Shown piece after piece: positions 51,637 through 63,405 of a stretch of DNA of 64,000 nucleotides. The translations under genes were made by a program, and so were the position numbers. Position 1 is the first letter of the stretch; every line of letters begins with the position of its first letter. Location of the stretch: NCBI GenBank assembly GCA_023014365.1, contig JAEBUN010000003.1, positions 2,170,001 through 2,234,000 of the forward strand, read 5' to 3'. Source of the stretch: Lepiota brunneoincarnata (lineage: Eukaryota; Basidiomycota; Agaricomycetes; Agaricales; Agaricaceae). A model generated the notes under the pieces. That model worked only from the letters and a program-made list of their open reading frames with translations, made no database searches and was not told where the DNA came from.

Positions 51637-53340
51637 ATGCAACCGCAGACTGTTTGCCCACGCTGTGATCACCACTTTGATAATCCCCATGGGCCCGAGT
51701 CATGGGGAGGCATCACCTCCAACATCGACGGACTCGCTCCATGGGCGCAGCGGGATGAAATGGCTCTCATACAGACAGAGCTCAATCGAGTGGATGACCT
51801 TATCAATCGTCTCCAGCTAGAAAAGGTCGGTCTGCGACGAAGGATTAACTGCCTCCGGGCATCTACAAGGTGCCTGCCACCCGAGATTTTATCCACTATT
51901 TTTCAACATGCCCGCCCACCCATCGACTTCGCCTCCCGTGAAAAAGTATCGGAGATTTCCCGGGGCCTGCCCTGGCAACGGGAAACACATTTCTCATGGG
52001 ACGATTTCCAGCTCGTCCTGGGGGCTGTCTCGTTCCACTGGCGCCAAGTTACCTGGTCGACACCACAACTCTGGACAACATTGTCTGTTAAGCCTCGCTG
52101 GTCGGTTGTCAACAGCAACGAAGCGTTGCTGAATCTCTACTTCCAGAATTCCCGAGGCCTGCCAATGACCATTGAGTTGGACCTCCGAGAGGCGTTGTAT
52201 TTTCCAAAACAAATGCGCTTCAATCAACGTGCAAAATCCATTTCCTATTTGGATTCCTTCAGAACGACAGTCTTCACCACCAATGCGAGGAAGATACGCA
52301 ACCTCATTTTGATTGCTCCCCCACCCGAGTGGACTCCTTCCATTGAAAAGAACCTTGTGAACTGCGAGGTTCTGACATTACGTTGGCCAAAGGGAGACAC
52401 TCATATCTGGCGCGATCGTGATAGGATTTCCCTTGGTGAACTTCCTTATCTGCATCACCTTCGGCTGACGGGTCTTGTGATTCTGCCCGCACTTCCGTGG
52501 TCGGCAATCACCACCCTAGAGCTGTGTGATTTGCTCGTCGAGAAGTGTGTCGAGCTGCTGGCACGGTGCCCGAACTTGGTCCGGTTCGAGAGCACAAATC
52601 CTCGCTGGGATGATAGCAGTGAACCATTGTCCACTGAACTTATCGTGCTTGAACATCTAGAAGTACTCAAGTGGTGTGACATTGGTGATCCGTGGAGTTC
52701 TGCCTTCCTCCAGCGCGTCCGATTTACTAAACTTCGGAGGCTAGCTTGGACTGGAACATATTTGCGCCAGTTTCCTGCGCACGTGCCCAGTGATGTAGCG
52801 TCCCGGGCCAAATTCCCCCTATTTGTTTCCAATCTACCGGCCACGCTCGAAATCTTTGAGCTCGCGTCCCTCGACGTTTCAAGCCTGAGCTTTAGTCCAC
52901 TCTGGTACTTCAAGGACCTCCTTGGGAGCTTCGATCATCTCCCAAGTCTTCGAATCGGCACTCTCAAGGTAGTCCATCTTCACGAAATTCTTACCATGAT
53001 TGGGTGTCCCGTTGTCCGGTCGGCTACCTCGGGGGATGATGACCAGGGAGCACTTTTCGTCGGGCCGAGGGCATCTGGGGGTCGAAGATTCTTGGCTACT
53101 CTTGGATCCCTGTCGTTGGGCGATTGCAAGCGTGTCAATTTGGGCCTTGTTGCGAAGATGCTGGAGACTCTGGAAGGAATACGGATGACCGCAGGATGTT
53201 TTCATCTTGAGATAATGAAGAGAGGCAGCTGGAAACCGACAACCATTGAGAAGATCAAATGTCTCCTAGCACGTGGTTTCGAGTTGGAGGTCATAGAGGA
53301 AGGCGTACTGTTGGATTTCATGACCATGTCGCCTTGTTGA
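51637..53340 (+). CDS. F-box-like/LRR protein, 567 aa, intact (F-box locus 5)
   Basis: The start MQPQTVCPRCDHHFDN is set by the paralogues; the frame is open 93 nt further to another ATG at 51544. It has the N-terminal CPRC pair, coiled coil (LNRVDDLINRLQLEKVGLRRRI), F-box core CLPPEILSTIFQHARPPIDF, LGAVSFHWRQVTWSTPQLWTTL, and LRRs with CPNLVRFES and LEHLEVLKWC. It ends LLDFMTMSPC. Last copy of the plus-strand array. As an F-box protein it would present an unknown substrate to an SCF ligase. Confidence 0.83.
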   Translation: MQPQTVCPRCDHHFDNPHGPESWGGITSNIDGLAPWAQRDEMALIQTELNRVDDLINRLQLEKVGLRRRINCLRASTRCLPPEILSTIFQHARPPIDFASREKVSEISRGLPWQRETHFSWDDFQLVLGAVSFHWRQVTWSTPQLWTTLSVKPRWSVVNSNEALLNLYFQNSRGLPMTIELDLREALYFPKQMRFNQRAKSISYLDSFRTTVFTTNARKIRNLILIAPPPEWTPSIEKNLVNCEVLTLRWPKGDTHIWRDRDRISLGELPYLHHLRLTGLVILPALPWSAITTLELCDLLVEKCVELLARCPNLVRFESTNPRWDDSSEPLSTELIVLEHLEVLKWCDIGDPWSSAFLQRVRFTKLRRLAWTGTYLRQFPAHVPSDVASRAKFPLFVSNLPATLEIFELASLDVSSLSFSPLWYFKDLLGSFDHLPSLRIGTLKVVHLHEILTMIGCPVVRSATSGDDDQGALFVGPRASGGRRFLATLGSLSLGDCKRVNLGLVAKMLETLEGIRMTAGCFHLEIMKRGSWKPTTIEKIKCLLARGFELEVIEEGVLLDFMTMSPC

Positions 53341-53755
53341 AGACCATGAGGGTTAATGGCGTCTTCGTTGTTCCTGAAGAATTATTACATGCTCTCGTCA
53401 CAATGCCACCTTCTCGGACGACGTTGCTTCATGCTTTACTAGTACCTTTATGCAGCAAATTTGAAGGTTAGCAAGCGTGACCTATTACGAACTAGTCGTT
53501 TCATAGCTATCTGGTTTTTACACATTTTTGGATTCTTTCCAGGTTCTAATATCAGTGGGTATGAGTAGGTCCGGTTCCTGAAATCTGGTTCAGCCCCCAT
53601 CTAGGTACCGGTTGTGAGTTCAACAATGTCCGTTCAGTTCTTGACGTTGGGCTCCAATTCTTGACCCCCAAGGCGGACTTCTGCATGGTTTTACTCACAT
53701 TTCGTGAGGATGTGATCTCACAGGTAATATCGCGTCATAAGTACAACATTTAAAA
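53341..53755. other. Spacer between convergent F-box loci 5 and 6
   Basis: The first 120 bp resemble the 3' flank of the other array copies. I see no gene in the rest. Confidence 0.4.
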
Positions 53756-55380
53756 TCAACTACGCAGCCATTCCACAGTTCGAGAATCCTCCACAATTTG
53801 CAAATCCAACCCACCACGAACCAACTTTGCTATCCTTTTCTGATTTTCCACTTCCCACACCGTTTCAGAACCATCTGATATCTCAAACAATAACGGCCCA
53901 TCCGATCCTCGACTCTTTCTAACCTCCAACATCCTCTCGAAAGCGTCGGCATTAAACTCGCAATGCTCGGACCCATTGAACACACGACAATAATTCCGGA
54001 CACTCCGACACCGCAAATTCCGAAGGCCTGGTAGTGGAATCCTGCTGGTGTCAGAAGACGGCATGAGGGACAGGAAAATCGCGGTGAGCAAGCCAGTGCA
54101 AGAGTAAGATAGGGCCAATTGCGAGAGCTGGGGAACGGTGCTGAAGACGCGTTGGAATAGATCAGTATCTGGGGAGGGATGATAAAGGGTGTCGAGTTCG
54201 AGGGATGATAAAGTTGATGGTAACCGGGCGAGGAAAGACAACTCGAGCACCATGTCTGCATCAGTGCATAATTTACTCAGGGAGAGCTGTTTCAGGGAAG
54301 GGAGGTGTAGATAGCGAAATAAACCTTCGTCCCATCCGTTCGTATTGTTTTGGCATGTCCAACCGAAATATTTCAGGTTAGAGAGCGTGATGGGTTCTCT
54401 GAACCATGGTTCAGACACGGTAGAGTTGGAATATAGAGGAGCGAGGCTATGATAGGATACGAGGTTGGGGGATCGAAGGAGGAGCTCGACGCACGTGCTG
54501 TAACGGACATTAGACAGGTTCAAAACCGTAATTGCCGGCCAGTATAAATGAACCCTCAAGTCGGTGACCATATTGTGGATATTCAACCGACGGAGGGTAG
54601 TGATAGCTTCTAGCGAGATATCTTCGTGTGGCTGGACAGGGCTTGTCAAAGACCAGCCCAAGGAGAGCTCCTGCAGCATCGAAAACTCCTCAAACGAGGA
54701 ATATAGCCACTCGGGCGGGGGCGCGCACAACCGTAGAGTCCTGATCTTTTGAGAGTGTGTGAGAAAGATCAGTTCCCGGATCGGTTCCAGTGGCACCTCA
54801 GTGCCCTGTGAGCCCATGTTTTCACCGAAAGACCTGGGATATTGATCTTTTGTTGCTTTCTAAAGTCCATTTCGATGGCGAAAGGCAATGCTGCAGCGTT
54901 CTGCATGTAGAGTCGTAAAAGGGATATAGCACTTCGTGTTGTAACGACACCCGGCCAAACATCTATAGCCATCGTCGTCCATAATGCGGGTGTTGACCAG
55001 GCGATGCGGCGCCACTGAGACGAGACAGCGCCGAGGATCAATGGAAAATAGCGATGGTCCAAGTTTTCGTGGACCTCGACGGCCCTCGGAGGATGCGGGT
55101 CGAGTTCACCTGAGCGAAATGGACGGGTGGTAAAATCAATGGGTGGGCATGCATACTCGAATATGATAGAAAGAATTTCCGGGGGCAAAACGCCAGTGGA
55201 GGCTCGGTCTTGGTTGAGCCTCTGCAAGAGGGCGACCCGTTTCTCTGTGAGCTTGTCTATCAGCGCTTTTAGGCGATGAACTTCCCTGGAGACAGAGGCA
55301 ACGTCTGAGTGCTGAACGGCTGGCGGTGGTTGGCCAAGAAGATTATGTCCACAGTGCGGGCAGATAGAATGGGTGGACAT
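53756..55380 (-). pseudogene. F-box-like/LRR protein with one frameshift (F-box locus 6)
   Basis: The minus-strand start MSTHSICPHCGHNLL has the CPHC pair, then a coiled coil (VHRLKALIDKLTEKRVALLQRL), the F-box core VLPPEILSIIFEYACPPIDF, LGAVSSQWRRIAWSTPALWTTM and a long LRR region (LLLRSPNLVSYHS). The first frame is lost around 54820-54850, after FAIEMDFRKQQ. Family homology resumes in another frame at EVPLEPIRELIFLTHSQKIRTLRL and runs to the stop at 53756. No intron of usable length fits there. Everything else is clean, so a single indel or a sequence error is the likely cause. Confidence 0.75.
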
Positions 55381-55432
55381 GGTTGCTGAGTTATCCAACT
55401 AATTTGGCGCTCTGGTAAATATCATTTTAAGC

Positions 55433-55438
55433 CACGTG
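55433..55438. promoter_or_regulatory. CACGTG palindrome, F-box locus 6
   Basis: It lies 53-58 bp upstream of the minus-strand ATG at 55380. The remaining 55439-56013 holds only short ORFs without recognisable motifs. Confidence 0.4.
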
Positions 55439-56013
55439 CCAACGGAGAGGGGTAGCGGCATGTGACACCCGACACTTGGTCAACATCTTCAATTCCTTAT
55501 CATTCTTTCGCAGTCTGACGGTACAAATAAAATACATGTACACTTATACCACCAGCCTCCCCCCCTCGGTAGCTACACCATGAACAAAGCAATTGTGTCC
55601 GTGTTCTGGCACTCGTGTCATTGGCGCCGAATTGGGTACGATGAAAGGTGATCGGGACAGATCCCAGTACGCATGGCTGTGTCACTGGGGTAATGTGTGC
55701 GCGAGATTATAAAAAGGGCTTCAGGTAACAAAGAAGCTGGTGTGCGTGTGTGGCTCGGTTGGAGCAACGGAGTGGGCAATCTGATGTCTGTGGGTATTGT
55801 ATATGGTCGGGAAGTATGGTATGTCGGACGAGTGGGGCGCATGATGGTGGTATCGTGGATACGCCCATCTCGGCCGTGATGGCAAGTACTGTGATTGTTT
55901 GTGGTTGGTGTGTGTTCAGAATCACTATCAGGCATTACGCAAATGGGGGCGATGGTGGACCCGGAGACAACTCGAGCCCCAAAGCGTGAGGGGCCCAGCC
56001 CCCCTCGCAAAGA

Positions 56014-57844
56014 TTATGATGCGCCTCGGCCCGCCAAAATCCTGTCCCGCGCCTTCTGCATTGATTCCTTCAACTCCGGGCTCTGCCATGTAGTTTCATC
56101 CTCCTTCACTAGATCTCTTGTAATAGATTCTGTCGAAAACCCTCGGGTATGGGTCCTTCCTGGGGTCGTAGTCCGTGTCGAGGTAGCCGGTGGAAGGGGC
56201 AAGTGGTGTGTACTAGGTTTGGGTGATCCATAGCCCCGACTCCGCGGACGATTCGCTCCTCTCTTGGCTGCATTGGATCCTGAACCTATTCTCCCTGATC
56301 CTCCTCCTCTTCCTCCCAAGCGCCGGTACCATCATCAACCTCATCCTCCTTGGCATCGCTCATCACCACCACCTCCCTACTCAACGCCCGCTTCCCCTCC
56401 TCGATCAACCTTGCCAATTTGTCCCCAATCCAGTCCATCTGGGGCGCTGAATTAGCACCATCCTAAACTGATCGAAATGAAAAAAAAAAAAATACCTGGT
56501 CTTCCGCTTCCGCTTCTCCATCTCTTTCGAAATCAAACTCGGGTCGTGGTACATAGGCGGCACTGGAACCAGCAGCACCAGCACGCGGTGGGCTTGCAAC
56601 AACTTGGATTCGCTGGACGCGCGCTCTTCGGGGTCGTTTTACACTGTGTCTATGCACCTTTCTACGCGGCGTCGGTGGAGGCAGAAGAGCGGGCGCAGCA
56701 GCAGCTTCAGGGGTAGGACTAGGGTGTGAGACGGGCGTCCACTCGCGTTCTTGATAAGGTGGCGGCGGTGGAAGCTGTTGGGTGGACACGGACCCAAATT
56801 CGGTGGCTGCGTTGATTGGTTTGGGTTGTTCCTTGCCACGGTCTCGCCATCTGGCTCCAAGGTCAGAGCTCGTTTGATTAAGTTTGAATTAAATTAAGAC
56901 TTACAGCCGGTAGACGGTAAAACCAACTGCAGTTCCAATGAGCGCGGCACTGACAGCGGTGGAGACGATGGAACCGGTAAGCCCACGACGTTTCTTGGAG
57001 GGAGGGGGGAGCTCTATGTGGAGGCAGAGAAGGATACGGGTCATGAGCATATGTGTTGAAGTGAACGTTGGACGATGGTAAAGACGGTCAGTCGATCGAA
57101 CGAGTGAATCTCAGATTCACAAATATGGCTGTTATAAAACGCGGGGGTGAAAAGAGAGGGAAGTTGCCCTTGGGCAAGCGAAAAATCGAGTCGAGGAATT
57201 GATATGGTTGGAACGAAAAGTGCTGGATACAGGCGCTGCGCCTGCGGTCGGTTTATAACGCGCACGAAGGTGAACCCGTGCACATCAACACGTGCAACAC
57301 ACATGGGATGTGTGCACTTGCGCCTGACGCGAGGCTCGGGAGTTATGAAATGCGAAACCAGTGCAGTAATAGATTATCTGAATGGTGGCTAGACGAAACA
57401 CATACCTTCTGATTGATCGCGTGCGGATACGGCGTTGGCCATTTCCCTATACTTTGAAGGGGTATCGAGATAGCCAGTAGTGGATGCTAGGGTAGCGGTC
57501 GACTGACTGGGCTCCACGAAAGCGGGTTCCCAGCCGCGCTTGAGGTTTTTCGCTTTGGCTATGGATGTAATCGAAGGTGAAGGCGAATTGCGCAATCGAT
57601 GATGAGAAACCGCCATGTTGGGCTCTCCATCCTGAGTGACAAATTGGGCCAATTCTGGGTGCAGGTAATTCCCAGGCCTCACCATTCGCGCTTGTGGCTG
57701 GGAGCGAGAAAGGTGAGTCGAGAAGGGGTTTGCAATGCCGGGTATTGAGAAACTGAAGGTGAAGGGGAAGGAGACGACCATTGTTGGTGAGTTTTGTGCC
57801 GTGAAAAGTCGTGCAAACAATTCGGATGGTTCAATGTCGCCCAC
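56014..57844 (-). CDS. Hypothetical single-pass membrane protein, 5 exons
   Basis: Proposed exons are 57844-57406, 57013-56905, 56850-56496, 56438-56330 and 56285-56014, with GT/AG introns of 392, 54, 57 and 44 nt and consistent phases, about 427 residues. Exon 1 is Ser/Thr-rich and probably disordered. Exon 2 encodes PPPSKKRRG and then a hydrophobic segment LTGSIVSTAVSAALIGTAVG, a likely transmembrane helix. A proline-rich region (QQLPPPPPYQ), a very basic patch (RRKVHRHSVKRPRRARVQR) and an acidic helix follow. If the last 44-nt intron is not used, the protein stops at 56286 after an EEEEEDQGE tail. I do not recognise the family. Intron 1 is unusually long here, so the gene could instead start near 57046. 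Confidence 0.5.
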
Positions 57845-58570
57845 ATGGCTTCATTAGTCCACCCCCAAACAAGTACAATACGCTCATCCTTAGCCGTGCT
57901 GCCGGTATTTCCCCGTGTCCACATAGAATACTCCAGTACCCTATACCCAGCCGCGATACCACTACTTTGATAATTGCGCAAATCCGGGAAATCAGATATC
58001 GAAAGCGAGCAGAACCCTCACAGAGACTCATCCCTAATCTCTTTATCAAGGACGCTTCCAGTTCCTTGAGACACGCTCGCTCTGATCTCCCGACAATTTT
58101 TGCCTGCCCAATCTTTGTTTTGTTCCTGACGTCATTCACAATGTCTTCGTCCCTGGCGCCGTCTGGTGCAGTCTCGAAGGAGCCACGAACGAATGCACCA
58201 GCCTCTTGCGCCTCTACCTCGTCTACCCGGACACTCTGTCATTAAGCCTCAAGGCCCCCGTTTCCCCCGATGAAATGCCGCAACCTCGTTGAATATCGTA
58301 ATCACAACACGGGAATCCTGGTACTGTGGTAGAGTCGATTCCCACGAATCGAAGACGAGATGCTTCAACATAAAGATATCCGATATTTCTACTCTGGGGA
58401 CTCGTATGGGCTAATTAAAATGAGAAGGGGGAACGGATACACAGTCAAGTACAACCTACAAAGAAAATGTAAGTTAAGATGACAAAGGAGCGTTGAACGA
58501 CTGAAATTGAAATTGAAATTTTGTGTATGGGGAATGGGGATGGGGGTGACAGTACAAATTAAGTGGATTT
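57845..58570. other. Spacer without a supported gene
   Basis: This is the upstream region of the minus-strand gene at 57844 and the 3' flank of F-box locus 7. A plus-strand frame near 58116-58280 (VWCSLEGATNECTSLLRLYL) faintly resembles the F-box family signature but is too short to call. Confidence 0.35.
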
Positions 58571-60253
58571 CTAGTACGCAAAATCAGTGGACAAGGTCAT
58601 AAAGTCTACCGGTTTCGATTCCTCGATAACCTCGAATTTGAAATTGCGTTCCAGAAGCTGCTTTATCCTCTGCCTAACCGCCGGCTCCCAAGTCATTCTC
58701 TTCGCCAGTTCGAGCCGAAAAATTCCTCCGGACGTCCTTGCTCTCTCGAGCGTTTCCAACATACTCGCAATATGCTCAGAACAGAATCCGGGACTGTCAT
58801 CCAATACGAGAGTCTCGAGGTTGGCCAAGAGCTTCGGGCCCCAGGAAGTGACTGCACCGGGGATGATACATTTCTGGCTATAATCCCAGTCCAACCCGGC
58901 AATGGAATGTCCGATCATTTTTATAACTATCTCATCCATGTAGGTCGCGCATTGGCTGAATCGAACCCTTGGCACATGACGAACGCTGCTGAAGATGTCC
59001 TTTAGCTCATCAAATGAATAATTGCAATCCTTGAGTTCAAAGGTCTGGAGTGTGGTCGGTAAACTGGAGAAAAACTCGCAGAGATGGAGCCGCATGTGTT
59101 CAAAACCGTCAGACAACGGGCTCACGTGTCGCCCCGACCATTTCAAGACCCGGAGGTTATTGAATCGGACCCTGCGTAGGAACGTGGTACACCAGGGACC
59201 AAGAACGAAATCCCACTGGAGCAGTTCTAGATGCTCAAGCACGATGGTTTTGTTGGATACCGGACGGTTAAGGGGGGTCCCGTAAGCGAATTTACTCTTA
59301 AATTGGACCAACTTCGGGCACTGCGTTAGAAGCTCTAGGGACACCCTAGTGGATACATAAGACAACTCCAGGATGGTGATCGTCGAATATGGAAGTATGG
59401 GTGAAGACGATAATTCTCTTAATCGGACATGACGCAGACAAGGAAGGCCGGCGAGGGAGATCTTATCGCGGTCCCGATCCCAGCTTGCCGTTCCGCGACT
59501 TGGCCATAACAGCGTTATGGTCTCACATCCCGAAAGGTTTTTGCCAACAGAAGGGGCCCACTCACGCGGGCAACCGGTCAAAATGAGGTTACGGATCCTC
59601 TCCGCATTTTTGGTGAAAACCGAGGTCTTGATGGGATCCAACGCAGAAATCGTTTTAGTCCGGCTTTTCGAATCAGGGGCCTTGCTTAGTAACAACAGCT
59701 GCGCCCTGAGATCCAACTCGACGCTCATGGGTAGAGTTCGAGCATTTTCGAAGTATAAATTTAGCAAAGCTTCGTTGCTTTGTGAGACCACCTCGAGGAC
59801 CTGCATCGACAATGTTGTCCAGAGCTGTGGTGTCGACCAGACAACTTGTTGCCAGTGGGATGAAACAGCTCCCAGAACGAGCTGAAAATCATCCTCAGGG
59901 TGACGATTCTGCCGTTCACTGGAGTTGGGAGAATGCCTTGTCCCGAATCTGCGGGTCCCGAAGTCGATGGGTGGACGTGCGGATTGAAAGATGACGGATA
60001 AAATCTCGAATGATAAGTGTCTCGTTGATGCTTGTACAGCGTTAACTCTTCGTAATAGGCCAATCCTTTCGTGCGTGAGACGACGAATCATGTCATCCAG
60101 CCGGTGAGCTTCTCCTTGCAAAAAAGTCAGCTCTTCCTGCTGTGCACCCTCAGCCAACTGATTGACGGCAGGGAGTGCATGAGTGCGCGGATTGGGCTCA
60201 TTTGGATAGTCGAACTGATGGCGACAAGATGGGCAAATGATCTGTGAATACAT
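58571..60253 (-). CDS. F-box-like/LRR protein, 560 aa, intact (F-box locus 7)
   Basis: A single exon starting MYSQIICPSCRHQFDY. The CPSC pair, coiled coil (AHRLDDMIRRLTHERIGLLRRV), F-box core HLSFEILSVIFQSARPPIDF, LGAVSSHWQQVVWSTPQLWTTL and LRRs (LLTQCPKLVQFKS, VLEHLELLQWD) are all in place, and it ends VDFMTLSTDFAY. It is the only intact minus-strand member and the only member on this side of the array without a CACGTG close upstream. Confidence 0.84.
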   Translation of the reverse strand: MYSQIICPSCRHQFDYPNEPNPRTHALPAVNQLAEGAQQEELTFLQGEAHRLDDMIRRLTHERIGLLRRVNAVQASTRHLSFEILSVIFQSARPPIDFGTRRFGTRHSPNSSERQNRHPEDDFQLVLGAVSSHWQQVVWSTPQLWTTLSMQVLEVVSQSNEALLNLYFENARTLPMSVELDLRAQLLLLSKAPDSKSRTKTISALDPIKTSVFTKNAERIRNLILTGCPREWAPSVGKNLSGCETITLLWPSRGTASWDRDRDKISLAGLPCLRHVRLRELSSSPILPYSTITILELSYVSTRVSLELLTQCPKLVQFKSKFAYGTPLNRPVSNKTIVLEHLELLQWDFVLGPWCTTFLRRVRFNNLRVLKWSGRHVSPLSDGFEHMRLHLCEFFSSLPTTLQTFELKDCNYSFDELKDIFSSVRHVPRVRFSQCATYMDEIVIKMIGHSIAGLDWDYSQKCIIPGAVTSWGPKLLANLETLVLDDSPGFCSEHIASMLETLERARTSGGIFRLELAKRMTWEPAVRQRIKQLLERNFKFEVIEESKPVDFMTLSTDFAY

Positions 60254-61122
60254 TCGATGTTGGGTGATTTGAACCGAGCAGAGGATAAGGGATGGGAACG
60301 AGTGCAGGACGGTGGTGGAGTGTGGATGTCGCAGTAGTGACGTCTAAGGGTTTTTAGCGCTCATATACTGACGCCAACAATGGCTAAGGGAGCACCAATA
60401 ATTCCCACGCTTAGATGGGGCAAGACCGAATGTTCGTCATTTTATATCCATATGGACAGTTAAGGCATCAAACTAAACGTTGTGACACGCCATTTGTTGA
60501 TTTATTCTGATGAATCGATTTAACTCTTTTGATGGGCGTCGCAGTCTTCTAGTTCCTCTTTTGTGTGAATATCCATAGCCCCTGAGACTAAACTGAACGC
60601 AACCAGCACCTGAACAGCGGAGGACTCAAAATAAATCCGGTTGAAACTACATATGGCCTACTCCAAACAAGTTCTATACCGACCGCTGGATTTCTTCGGA
60701 ATATCAGAGCCATCTGCAAGTTACGCTTCGGCTAGTTTTCTGGCGCTGCTAATGACTTCAAGATTTGGAACCCAGCTATAATATCGATAGTAAACCTCTC
60801 AGGGATCCCCGATCCCTTAATCGTGTAACGGTGGAACAGGTACGATCGGTTCTGGTGTACCGTGTCTGACCATCAATTGGTTTAAGCCCTATTTGCGGAA
60901 GACCGATTGTAGTTGCTACCTCAAGTATAATGGGAGCTCGATCCGCTACCCATAGTGTCTATGAAAATTATGGAATAGAAGGCACAAAAGAAAACAATAA
61001 ACATCGAACTCTACACTCGATATTCGACACGGGTTAGCCGCATGCTTGAGAACTCGGTATCAATTACACAGTTGATTGTGTATTCTTACTCTTATCGCGA
61101 TCAGTGGGCCATGCTGCCGTCA
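60254..61122. other. Spacer between F-box loci 7 and 8
   Basis: About 870 bp with no supported gene, RNA gene or repeat. It includes the upstream region of locus 7. Confidence 0.4.
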
Positions 61123-63327
61123 TCAAGGCCCATCCGTAGCCGTGAAATCCAACAATCCTGAGTTCTTTATGACCTCCAACTCAAAACCCTGCATCATTAG
61201 TTGCCGAATCTTCTCCCTGTCGGCATCTTTCCAGGTAACATTTGTTGTTAATAGCTCAAGGCGAAAACGCCCAGTGGTTGTCCTTACTCCCACAAGATTT
61301 TCTAGCATATAAGCAATAACCCCCGAGTCAATAATCTCAGAGTTGTCGAGTACGAGTGTCTTGAGGGAGGCCAAGATGTGCTTTGGACCCCTGGGATAAG
61401 GCAGGAAGATAGCCAACTGACCATTTTTCTGTAGAGGCGGGCATGCGGCTACACATGCCACAACCGCCCCATGCCACCTCTCGTAGCAATCAGAAGCCGA
61501 ACTCGGAACGGAGTCAAACTCGGAACCCAAACCCGGATCGAACCCCGGATCAAGAAACTCGGAGCACCCAGCCGAAGGGAGCCATTATCATTTCGACAAC
61601 ATATCTTCATTCCCTAGATTTGACTTAGCTTAAGGACCTCTCATTTTCTTCTCCATTTTGGTGTAAGAAACATAGAAATAATCATAGTTATCCTGTGTAT
61701 AAAGGTACAAACCTGGGAGATGAGTTCTCCAGTCAATACACAACCCAGAAACTCCCTCCTGATCTTGTTCTCTATCTCTCTCTCTCTCAAATAACTTGTC
61801 TCTCCTGGTTTTCGAAGCCCAGTGGTTATTTCGTCGGCCACACTCGCCCTTTGTTTGGACATGTTTTGTGCTGTTTCGTTTCGGTTTCATTTGGTTTCAT
61901 TTCAGTTTCGCTTCGTTTCGGTGCTTCTCACGTACAGAAGAGTCTGCCTCTCTTCATTCCCAGCCCAACCCTGGAGCAGACGATCCAATACACGGTAGGG
62001 CTAGTTGCGTGCAGGACTTTGCAGTGATACATAGTCCTGGGAGGTGACCAAGATTGTCAACAATTTCTAACAAGCACGTGTCGGAGTAATTGGAAGATGC
62101 AAGCTCAAAGGTCTTGAGCGTGGTCGGCATACTGGAGAAAAATTTGCGGAAGTTGGATTGCATCTCCGCAGGGTCGCCCTGGTGCGACGGATGCGCAGTC
62201 CAAGTCAATGATTGGAGTTTGGTGAACCTGGCGTAGTCCAGGAATGCCCGACCCCATGGATCAGGCGTGTCATGCCATTCGAGTTGCTCCAAATGTTCGA
62301 GTACGGCGGTTTTGTTGAGCAATGGCGTGCTCCAATGATCAATGGAGGGAGTTATGCTCTGAAATTTAATCAAGTTCGGGCAACGCGTCAGCAACTCTAA
62401 ACATCTGCTGTTGGGAGTGTTGTGAAGCGTTATGATAGTGATTGTTGACCATGGAAGTACGAGTGGGGTAGATATATCCTTCAATAGAACTCGACGCAGA
62501 CAAGGGAGATCTGCGAGATCGAGCGCATCGAGATCTTCATCCCAGTCAGCAGTTTCTCCATCTGGCCAGCACAAGGCCAAGGATTCGCATCTGGAAAGGC
62601 TCCCGCAGATGGAAGGGAGCCACTCGGCTGGGGCACCAGTCAATATCAGACTGCCTATCTTGTCGGTGTTATGAGTGAAGATGGCAGTCCTGATGGGATC
62701 TAAGACGGCAATGGATTGCGCGCGAGTTTCTGCGCTGGGCGCCTTGCGCAATTCTAGCAATTGTTCTCTGAAGTCCAACTCGATATACATCGGGAAGTTT
62801 CGAGCATTTTGGAAATATAAGTTTAGTAATGCCTCGTTACTGTTGCAAAACGCCTCCTCAACTTCCAGTGACAGTGTTGTCCAGAGTTGTGGTGTCGACC
62901 AAACAACCTGCCGCCACTGGTATGAGACAGCCCCAATCACGAACTGGAAATGGTCCTCGGGGATAAATGTAGCCCGCCGAGTATCGCTGTCCCCGGGAAA
63001 CTCTGTTAGGAGTTGGCGAGTTTCGAAATCAATGGGTGGGTGAGCGAATTGAAAAATGGTGGATAAGATCTCGAGTGGCAGGTGTCTTGTTGATGCTCGG
63101 ATGGAGTTGGCCTTTCGTAAGAGACCGGCCCGCTGGTCATTGAGGGTATAGATCAGGTCATCCAGTCGACGGACCTCTGCCTCCATAGGCGTGAGATCCA
63201 ACCCCTTCTGCTGGGTCCATGGGAGAGTTTGTCGATCGACAGGTGGAGACATCTGAATTTGTGTGGTGGGCTCATTGGGATTACCCAACGGATAGCCACA
63301 GTGTGGGCAAGCGATCTGTGAATGCAT
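61123..63327 (-). pseudogene. F-box-like/LRR gene interrupted by a 0.5-kb insertion (F-box locus 8)
   Basis: The minus-strand start MHSQIACPHCGYPLGN is followed by the coiled coil (VRRLDDLIYTLNDQRAGLLRKA), F-box core HLPLEILSTIFQFAHPPIDF, GAVSYQWRQVVWSTPQLWTTL and LRRs, down to SSAPGLGWE at about 61955. There the frame stops inside foreign sequence. The last 110 codons (GPKHILASLKTLVLDN to LLDFTATDGP) resume at about 61440-61123. Against locus 7 only about nine residues are missing at the junction, so the insertion is the single major lesion. Confidence 0.8.
61455..61960. repeat. Insertion in F-box locus 8, unclassified repeat
   Basis: Its right 110 bp (about 61845-61957), with many CGTTTCG/GTTTCG units and an AGACTCTTC-type end, are the inverted copy of 63888-64000. 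The left part has CTCGGAAC/ACCCGGATC repeats. A GTATAAAGG box lies near 61698. Boundaries are approximate, and no clear target duplication was found. Confidence 0.55.
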
Positions 63328-63405
63328 TCGATGTCGGTGTAAATTGAGTAGGTAAAGAGAAGGAGGTATGTAAATAGGGAATTCTTTGGCTCTTGACAAA
63401 GTACC

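Noticed and set aside
55618..56010. 130-codon minus-strand ORF downstream of the membrane protein gene
   Set aside because: Low-complexity His/Thr/Pro composition, no intron signals joining it to a gene, and no motif.
57811..58245. 144-codon plus-strand ORF
   Set aside because: It overlaps the start of the minus-strand gene at 57844 and has no recognisable domain. A faint F-box-like string in another frame nearby is too weak to annotate.
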